Origin: Cubamyces lactineus
Taxonomy: Eukaryota; Basidiomycota; Agaricomycetes; Polyporales; Polyporaceae
Reading direction: 5' to 3'
DNA: 64,000 nt
Assembly: GCA_022376465.1 (NCBI GenBank)
Contig: JACDTU010000005.1
Coordinates: forward strand, 1,166,001-1,230,000
The notes beneath the pieces are model-generated. The model made no database searches and was not told the origin of the DNA. It saw only the letters and a list, made by a program, of their open reading frames with translations. Positions within the stretch are counted from its first letter, which is position 1. Each line of letters opens with the position of its first letter. The position numbers and the translations under genes are program-made. Shown here one piece after another: positions 58,116-64,000 of the stretch.

Positions 58116-58125
58116 TTGATTCCGC
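58116..58125 (+). other. Primer-binding site, probably self-primed
   Basis: TTGATTCCGC, two bases after the LTR end, does not begin with the TGG expected for a tRNA 3' end. It is exactly complementary to GCGGAATCAA at 57999-58008 inside the LTR. This is the arrangement known from Tf1/sushi-type elements, where the 5' end of the mRNA folds back and primes reverse transcription. Confidence 0.65.
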
Positions 58126-58247
58126 CCCCACATCTGCTGCTTGACAGGTTCCCTGTTCCCCGCTCGCGCTAGCTTCCCGCGCGAGACCTCTCGTATCTCG
58201 ACTTCGATCAAGCGCCCGTCGAGCGGCTCGCCCCGACACTCGTTCCC

Positions 58248-59483
58248 ATGGCTTATAATTTCCCTCCTGCTTTCGACATCGACCCCTCCGCTCAGTGGGG
58301 TTCTCCTGCACCTGCTGCCGAGCCCGACCCAAGCATTCAGCAGCAGGCGTTCGTCCCAAATGCACCACAGAACGATTCATTCAACCAGCCTCCCACTGGC
58401 ACTGCCCCACCCGTTGTCTCCGAGCAAGACATGTTCCAACAGTACCTAGTGCAGGCTGTTGTGAATCTCGGAACGCGCACCGAGGCCGCTGAGCAAGTCG
58501 TGACGCAGCAACTTAGCGTTCTCGAAGCCTTGCAGGCCCGACTCCAGGACCAAGCAAGCCAGAATGCCGAGTTGAACGAGCGCGTCTCTCAGCTACAATC
58601 TTCGTACGCCCCCAATTCTTCTTCTTCTCCTTCTATTCCCGGAGTTTCGAGCGGCCCTCGCGGCACGCTCAAGGTCGAGGTCCGTAAGTTTAACGGCCAG
58701 GCCAATCAAGTTGTGCCATTCCTTCGGGAAATGGAGACCGCCATCTATTTGATGCGCGACTCCTTTAGATCGGATCGCGACCGCTCGCTCTTCCTCGTCT
58801 CTCGACTGGGCGACGGCGCGCCGACATCATGGTACAATTTTATTCAGCAGACGAAGCCCAAGCTTGTTGATGATTACAAGGGCTTCGTCACCGCGTTTAC
58901 TGAACGCTTCCAAGACCCTGATCTTCCTCGGAAGTTCATGGTCAAGCTCGAGAAGCTGACCCAGACCGGGTCCGCTGCGTCGTACGCTAACACTTTTCTC
59001 GAGTATCTTAGTTACCTCAACTGGACCGATGAACACCTCAAGATTGTTCGCTTCGATCAAGGCCTCAAGCCCGAGCTCCAGCGTGAGCTCTTGTTAGTCA
59101 AGCGACCGACCGCCCTTCACGAGTGGGTCCCAAAGGTCATTGACGTCGACAACAAGCTGCACGCGCTCGAAGCGAGCCTCAAGGAGCGTCCCAAAGGTAC
59201 GTCGTCAAATTCCAGCCGTTCGGATCGTCCGAATGCGTCTCGCACGGTCACTACGACCAACCCCACGCCTCCCGCGCCCTCCACGTCGTCTTCAAACGAC
59301 GTCGTTCCGATGGAGGTCGACGCTATGCGTCGAGGTCCACTCTCACAGACTGAGAAGGACCGCCGGCGGCGTGAAGGCCTTTGCCTCTATTGTGGCAAGG
59401 CCGGGCACATGATCTCGAAGTGCCCCAACGGTGCTAAGCCCCGCGCTGACTCGAAGGCCCCTGCGCCCTCGGGAAAAGCCTAA
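58248..59483 (+). CDS. gag: Retrotransposon Gag protein
   Basis: A 411-residue open frame starting 134 bases after the LTR. A Pro/Gln-rich N-terminus is followed by a coiled region (VTQQLSVLEALQARLQDQAS). The retrotransposon gag capsid domain (VPFLREMETAIYLMRDSF; WYNFIQQTKPKLVDDYKGF; FQDPDLPRKFMVKLEKLTQT; LSYLNWTDEHLKIVRFDQGL) comes next. A Ser/Thr-rich linker leads to one zinc knuckle CLYCGKAGHMISKC (C-x2-C-x4-H-x4-C) near the C-terminus. It forms the virus-like particle that packages the element RNA. The pol frame is open through the gag end, and a slippery heptamer lies four bases before the stop. Confidence 0.95.
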   Translation: MAYNFPPAFDIDPSAQWGSPAPAAEPDPSIQQQAFVPNAPQNDSFNQPPTGTAPPVVSEQDMFQQYLVQAVVNLGTRTEAAEQVVTQQLSVLEALQARLQDQASQNAELNERVSQLQSSYAPNSSSSPSIPGVSSGPRGTLKVEVRKFNGQANQVVPFLREMETAIYLMRDSFRSDRDRSLFLVSRLGDGAPTSWYNFIQQTKPKLVDDYKGFVTAFTERFQDPDLPRKFMVKLEKLTQTGSAASYANTFLEYLSYLNWTDEHLKIVRFDQGLKPELQRELLLVKRPTALHEWVPKVIDVDNKLHALEASLKERPKGTSSNSSRSDRPNASRTVTTTNPTPPAPSTSSSNDVVPMEVDAMRRGPLSQTEKDRRRREGLCLYCGKAGHMISKCPNGAKPRADSKAPAPSGKA

Positions 59484-59515
59484 GCGGGAGCTCGTCGTCA
59501 GTCCCGGAGCTCCCG
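59471..59515 (+). promoter_or_regulatory. Programmed -1 ribosomal frameshift signal between gag and pol
   Basis: Slippery heptamer G GGA AAA (59471-59477), read in the gag frame as X-XXY-YYZ. Then a 7-base spacer containing the gag stop TAA, then a 9-base perfect stem CGGGAGCTC (59485-59493) / GAGCTCCCG (59507-59515) with a 13-base loop. A one-base backward slip enters the open pol frame directly. All three elements have the canonical order and spacing. Confidence 0.8.
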
Positions 59516-62500
59516 GCACCTTCTAGTGGGACTCAGGTTACCCCGCCAGGGGCTCCGTCTCACGTCCGTCTTGACGACGGCTCGTGGAAACTCAAACCTG
59601 CTGGCGCGCCTCGTTTCCGTCTCTCTACTCACGTTCATGATTCTCCCCATTCCTCTCAGCATTTTTTCGTTCCTATTTCTCTTCGTTTCCCGAATCGTAA
59701 ACCCATAAAGACTTTTGCGCTCGTTGACAGCGGCGCGACCGATTCTTGCATCTCCCTTTCGTTTGCTAACCGTCATTCTCTCCCTCGCCGTCTCAAGGAC
59801 GAGCCCATACCTGTCCGTGCTGTAGACGACCGCCCGATCGCGACGGGCTACGTCACACACGACATTGTTGCCTCCCTTCATGTTCACGAGCACGCCGAGA
59901 CGATCGCCTTGGGCATCGTCTCCGTCTCTTATCCTGTTATTCTAGGTCTTGATTGGCTACAACGCCATAACCCGTCTATCGACTGGACTCATCGCCAGCT
60001 CGCCCTGTCTTGCTGCGGCAAGCACTCCACATCCATTGCCTCCCTGGGAATCGGCAGTTGCCGTATCCCTCCGCCTCCTCCTGTTCCTGAGTCTTCGCAG
60101 CAGACGTGCGCGTCGACTATGCCTTCTTCGCAGGGCTCTTCTTTCCTCTCCTCGTCGATCCTCCCCTGGTACTCTCCTCGCTTCCTGGCTCAAATCGGCA
60201 GTGGCCGTATTGTGTCGGGCCCTCCGTCTACTCACTCGTTCTTGTACCCCAGGCCTCCCGCTGCAGTCATCGCTCACATCGGCAGAGAACGAACCGAGTG
60301 CGACTCAGCTCCGCCATCCGACCCTTCTCCGCCCTCTCTCGACATTCGCTTCGTCAACTCCGCTCGTTTCCGCAAGTATGCACGGAACAACGAGTCGGCT
60401 GCCCTCTGGTATCACCCACTTGGTTCCCCTGGCTACACGGTCGCAGCTGCGGCCTTCGACAACCCTACCCCCGATCCTTCTTCTGCTTCACCTCCCTCAT
60501 CGTCTCCCCCTCCCGAGCCTCCGCCTTCCCATGACGACACACCAGACTTCCTGCAGCATGTCCCTGAGAAGTACCACAACTTTGCATCGGTCTTCTCTCC
60601 TGTGGAAGTCGAGAACCTCCCGCCTCATCGCCCTGGCTTCGACGCTGCAATTGAGCTTGAGGACGGCAAGTCTCCCCCGTTCGGCCCTCTCTACCACCTC
60701 TCGCAGCAAGAGCGAGCAGTACTCTTTGACTACGTTGAGACGAACCTGCGCAAGGGGTTCATCCGACGGTCGACCTCCTCTGCGGCCTCGCCTGTGCTCT
60801 TCGTTCGGAAGAAGAGCGGTGAGCTACGTCTCTGTGTCGACTACCGTGGCCTCAACGCCATCACCAAGAAGAACCGCTACCCGCTCCCTCTCTTTGACGA
60901 CCTACTCGACCGCGTCCAAGGATGTCGCATTTTTTCAGTCCTCGATCTAAAAAACGCGTTCAATCTCATCCGCATTCGCGACAGTGACGAGTGGAAGACC
61001 GCCTTCCGCACGCACCTCGGGCTTTTTGAGTACACCGTCATGCCCTTTGGTCTTACTAACGCTCCTGGTATTTTTCAAGGTTATATCCAAGACGTCCTCC
61101 GGGACCTCTTGGACGTCGTGTGTGTCGTCTACATTGACGACATACTCATCTTCTCCCGCACCCAGGAGGAGCACAACGTCCATGTCCGTCTCGTCCTGGA
61201 GCGCCTCCGTGCCGCCGGCCTTTATGCGAACGCGTCCAAGTGCACGTTCGACCAGCCCGAGGTGGAATACCTTGGTTACCTCCTCGGTGCTGACGGCATC
61301 AAGATGCACCCTGGCAAGCTCTCGACAATTGCTGACTGGCCCGAGCCTGCTAGCGTCAAGGACGTCCAATCATTTCTTGGCTTCACCAACTTCTACCGCC
61401 GCTTCATCGACAACTACGCGCGCATTGTCCTACCTCTCAATGCGCTCACCAAGAAGTCGGCTCTCGCTTCTCCATTCACACTCACTCCGGCCGCTGCTGA
61501 CGCGTTCCGTACGCTGAAGCACGCCTTCACCTCTTCACCACTCCTTCGACATTTCGACCCTCGTCTTCCCAGCACTCTGGCCACGGACGCCTCTGACTTT
61601 GCTATCGCCGGCGTCCTCCACCAGCCTGACCCCTCCGGCCTCCTTCACCCCGTTGCGTACTTCTCTCGCAAGCTTTCGCCTGCGGAGATCAACTACGAAG
61701 TCTACGACAAGGAGCTCCTCGCCATTGTCGAGTCGTTCCGTGACATGCGCGCGTGGCTCATCGGTACGGACCCTCCCGTCTCTGTTCTTTCTGACCATAA
61801 AAATCTCGAGTATTTCATGACGTCGCGCGTCCTTAACCGCCGTCAAGCTCGTTGGTCTATGTTCCTTTCCGAGTTCAATTTCCGTCTCGACTACACTCCG
61901 GGGCTCAAGAACCCTGCCGACGCGCCCTCGCGGCGTGGCGACTTCGCGCCTCGGAGGGGGGATGACGTCCTCCAAGTCAACGAAAAGGTTCTGCTTACCC
62001 CTTTGCACACAGAGCGACTTTTTACAGCTGCATCGGACGCTTCGTCACCCACACCACGCCCCATGCAGATCTCCGCCATCACCACCCTTTCTGTCGATTC
62101 TGCGCTTCAAGAGCGCTATCGTCGTGCGATCCGACAAGACCAGCAATGGCGAACTGCGGTAGACCGCGGCGACGGGGACTTCACTGTCCACGGCGACCGC
62201 GTGCTCCACCGTGGCAAGCTATTCATCCCCATGTCCCTTCGCTCCGACATCCTCCGTCTCTGCCACGATTCGCCACTCGCCGGCCACCCCGGCCGTGAGA
62301 GGACGCTCAATCTCGTGCGAAGAGACTATTCCTGGCCCGAGCTCGCCCAGTATGTGCGCAGCTACGTCCGCGCCTGCGACACATGCGCACGTATCAAGGC
62401 GCCTCGACACAAACCTTACGGCCTTCTCCGTCCACTCGACATCCCCGACCGGCCTTGGAAGTCCATCAGCATGGACTTCATCGTCAAGTTGCCGCAGTCA

Positions 62501-63766
62501 CATGGGTATGATTCTATTCTGGTCGTTTGCGACCGCCTCACTCGTTACGCCCACTTTATTCCCTGCGTCGAGTCGTTGAATGCGCCGGGCCTCGCCTGGT
62601 TATTCCTCGACCGCGTTTTCCGTTATCACGGCCTTCCCACGTCCATCATTTCGGACAGAGGCTCCACGTTCATTTCGAAGTTTTGGTCAGAACTTACCGC
62701 TCTTTTACAGATCGAACTCAAACACTCGACGGCGTACCACCCGCAAACGGACGGACTGACCGAGCGTACTAACCAGACGCTCGAGACGTACCTCCGCGCG
62801 TACGTCTCCTACCAACAGGACGACTGGGTGGATTATCTGCCACTCGCTGAGTTCGCCTTCAACAACCACGCAAGCGACTCGACGAAACAGTCGCCTTTCT
62901 ACGCTAATTTCGGTTTCCACCCAGCACTCGACCCTCAGCTCTCCGACCACTCCCCAGTCCCCGCCGCTGCCGATATCGCTGCGCGCTTGGCCCGTCTCCA
63001 CGACGAGCTTCGCATGCAGCTCAAGGCCGCGCAAGATCGACAATCCGTCTACTACAACCGTCGCGTCTCTGACAGCCCCAAGTATGCACCCGGACAACTC
63101 GTCTGGTTGCTACGACGGCACATTAAGACGACGCGACCGTCCGACAAGCTCGACCACCGTCGACTTGGTCCTTTCCCCATCGACCTCGCTATCTCCGACT
63201 CCGCCTACAAGCTCTGTCTTCCCCCACACCTTTCCCGTCTACATCCTGTCTTCCATGTTTCCCTCCTCGAACCTTATCATAATCCTTCCCCTTCGGACTC
63301 TCACACTCCCTCGGTTCCTCTCGACATCGCTGACGACTCTCCCTCTCCCTCTATCCACTCTGTCCTCGATTGCCGCAAGCTCGGTCAGCGTTACGAGTAC
63401 CTCGTACGCTGGCAAGGCCTGTCATCCGATGAGGACTCGTGGACCCCCCTTACCGACATCCCTCGCGATGCAGACGAGCTGCTCGAGCGGTTCCACCGTC
63501 GGCATCCTCGCGCTCCTCGCCCCCCTCGTTCAGCACTTGAGCGTGACGCGCTCAAACCGTTTATTGATACTGATAACTCTTCTACTTCTGTACAGCCCGC
63601 TCCCGCATCCGCCTCCTCGTCGTCCTCCGCTCCCGCGTCTGCCGCCTCCGCTCCCGCGTCCGCCGCCTCCGCTCCCACGCCCGTCATTCCATCAGGAAAA
63701 GCTTTAAATGGTTGTAGCAGTAGGGCTAGGTATGTTGCATTCAGTAGTGCCCGTAGCAACACATAG
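59477..63766 (+). CDS. pol: Retrotransposon Pol polyprotein (PR-RT-RH-IN-chromodomain)
   Basis: About 1429 codons in the -1 frame relative to gag, without internal stops. Domains in order: aspartic protease (LVDSGATDSCIS near 59720). Reverse transcriptase follows, with LRLCVDYRGLNAITKKNRYP, the motif around SVLDLKNAFNLIRI, MPFGLTNAPGIFQ, and catalytic VVYIDDILIFS near 61130. RNase H has LATDASDFAIAGVLHQ and YEVYDKELLAIV. The integrase has an H-H-C-C zinc domain (HPGRERTLNLVRRDYSWPEL, then ACDTCARIKAPRH) and the D,D-35-E core (SMDFIVKLPQSHGYDSILVV; ISDRGSTFISKFWSEL; TERTNQTLETYL). At the C-terminus is a chromodomain (RYEYLVRWQGLSSDEDSWTP) followed by an Ala/Ser/Pro-rich tail. Mediates reverse transcription and integration, with the chromodomain probably steering insertion to marked chromatin. 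The last 25 codons may be foreign sequence. Confidence 0.95.
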   Translation, partial: SLSGSSSSVPELPAPSSGTQVTPPGAPSHVRLDDGSWKLKPAGAPRFRLSTHVHDSPHSSQHFFVPISLRFPNRKPIKTFALVDSGATDSCISLSFANRHSLPRRLKDEPIPVRAVDDRPIATGYVTHDIVASLHVHEHAETIALGIVSVSYPVILGLDWLQRHNPSIDWTHRQLALSCCGKHSTSIASLGIGSCRIPPPPPVPESSQQTCASTMPSSQGSSFLSSSILPWYSPRFLAQIGSGRIVSGPPSTHSFLYPRPPAAVIAHIGRERTECDSAPPSDPSPPSLDIRFVNSARFRKYARNNESAALWYHPLGSPGYTVAAAAFDNPTPDPSSASPPSSSPPPEPPPSHDDTPDFLQHVPEKYHNFASVFSPVEVENLPPHRPGFDAAIELEDGKSPPFGPLYHLSQQERAVLFDYVETNLRKGFIRRSTSSAASPVLFVRKKSGELRLCVDYRGLNAITKKNRYPLPLFDDLLDRVQGCRIFSVLDLKNAFNLIRIRDSDEWKTAFRTHLGLFEYTVMPFGLTNAPGIFQGYIQDVLRDLLDVVCVVYIDDILIFSRTQEEHNVHVRLVLERLRAAGLYANASKCTFDQPEVEYLGYLLGADGIKMHPGKLSTIADWPEPASVKDVQSFLGFTNFYRRFIDNYARIVLPLNALTKKSALASPFTLTPAAADAFRTLKHAFTSSPLLRHFDPRLPSTLATDASDFAIAGVLHQPDPSGLLHPVAYFSRKLSPAEINYEVYDKELLAIVESFRDMRAWLIGTDPPVSVLSDHKNLEYFMTSRVLNRRQARWSMFLSEFNFRLDYTPGLKNPADAPSRRGDFAPRRGDDVLQVNEKVLLTPLHTERLFTAASDASSPTPRPMQISAITTLSVDSALQERYRRAIRQDQQWRTAVDRGDGDFTVHGDRVLHRGKLFIPMSLRSDILRLCHDSPLAGHPGRERTLNLVRRDYSWPELAQYVRSYVRACDTCARIKAPRHKPYGLLRPLDIPDRPWKSISMDFIVKLPQSHGYDSILVVCDRLTRYAHFIPCVESLNAPGLAWLFLDRVFRYHGLPTSIISDRGSTFISKFWSELTALLQIELKHSTAYHPQTDGLTERTNQTLETYLRAYVSYQQDDWVDYLPLAEFAFNNHASDSTKQSPFYANFGFHPALDPQLSDHSPVPAAADIAARLARLHDELRMQLKAAQDRQSVYYNRRVSDSPKYAPGQLVWLLRRHIKTTRPSDKLDHRRLGPFPIDLAISDSAYKLCLPPHLSRLHPVFHVSLLEPYHNPSPSDSHTPSVPLDIADDSPSPSIHSVLDCRKLGQRYEYLVRWQGLSSDEDSWTPLTDIPRDADELLERFHRRHPRAPRPPRSALERDALKPFIDTDNSSTSVQPAPASASSSSSAPASAASAPASAASAPTPVIPSGKALNGCSSRARYVAFSSARSNT

Positions 63767-64000
63767 CACTGCAGCAGTGCTGTTGTCTTGTATTGCACTG
63801 CATCGCACATGCCACGCTGTAGTTCACAACATGGATAGAATGCAAGACTACATGGCTTTACACATACCGCAGAAGAAACACCCGTTTGCAGTGGCAACAA
63901 ATTGACTTGTAGTGTAATTGTTCATCTACAGCATACTACTATTCCGCCCACTTGAGGTTAGTGGCTTTCACAACACTATACATCCATGGTACACGCAAAA
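63767..64000. other. Sequence after pol, no LTR recognised
   Basis: 234 bases, noticeably more AT-rich than the element. They contain neither the TGTAACGGCC LTR start nor a clear polypurine tract. Either 3' untranslated element sequence or a different insertion or host DNA. Confidence 0.4.

Larger units (their letters stand above)
57793..63766 (+). mobile_element. Ty3/gypsy LTR retrotransposon (chromovirus), 3' LTR not in window
   Basis: Order: 5' LTR, primer site, gag (CCHC zinc knuckle), -1 frameshift signal, then protease, reverse transcriptase, RNase H, integrase and a C-terminal chromodomain. Integrase after RNase H places it in Ty3/gypsy, and the chromodomain in the chromoviruses. Both long frames are open throughout with no premature stop, so it may be young. 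It lies in an intron of the minus-strand DUF6533-type gene, in the opposite orientation. No copy of the TGTAACGGCC LTR start is found in the 234 bases after pol, so the 3' end is either outside the window, truncated, or interrupted by another insertion. Confidence 0.9.

Overview
The window looks like nuclear DNA of a mushroom-forming basidiomycete (Agaricomycetes, probably Polyporales-like). Evidence seen directly: GC-rich coding sequence, many GT-AG introns of about 50-70 bases, exons down to 9-16 bases, tight gene spacing, and agaricomycete-type families (DUF6533 membrane proteins, F-box proteins, an EXPERA protein, a chromodomain Ty3/gypsy element). Most genes were rebuilt exon by exon; nearly all models close to a whole number of codons and join recognisable motifs across the introns. 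All family assignments are by eye, without searches.

Left part (0-17.4 kb): mannose-6-phosphate isomerase (+), a 13-exon DUF6533 membrane protein (+), triosephosphate isomerase (-) divergent from a small nuclear-type protein (+), a tandem pair of F-box proteins with a Cys/His-rich N-terminus (+,+), a decayed or unresolved coiled-coil gene (-), and an EXPERA/emopamil-binding-like membrane protein (+). Middle part (17.4-32.7 kb): about 15 kb where I recognise no known family, although the GC content stays high. It holds one well-supported hidden 4-exon, 111-residue gene (-, 26.05-26.56 kb, with a TATA box) and one weaker membrane-protein candidate (-, about 18.4 kb).

Right part (32.7-56.8 kb): a dense housekeeping block. 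It carries glycyl-tRNA synthetase (-) with a mitochondrial-type N-terminal extension, a bestrophin-like channel (+), a NYN-domain nuclease-like protein (+), an unrecognised 489-residue coiled-coil protein (-), ORC5 (+), an aldo/keto reductase with a C-terminal membrane anchor (-), a 1087-residue F-box/WD40 protein (-), and a mitochondrial hemerythrin-like protein (+). Many genes are arranged as divergent pairs sharing a promoter of 300-850 bases.

Right end (56.8-64 kb): the 3' half of a second DUF6533-type gene (-) is interrupted, inside an intron, by an antisense Ty3/gypsy chromovirus (LTR, gag, pol). The element has a 321-base 5' LTR (TGTAAC...GTTACA). It carries a Tf1-like self-priming signature: ten LTR bases complementary to the primer site just after the LTR. 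It also has a textbook -1 frameshift signal between gag and pol. Its 3' LTR is not in the window.
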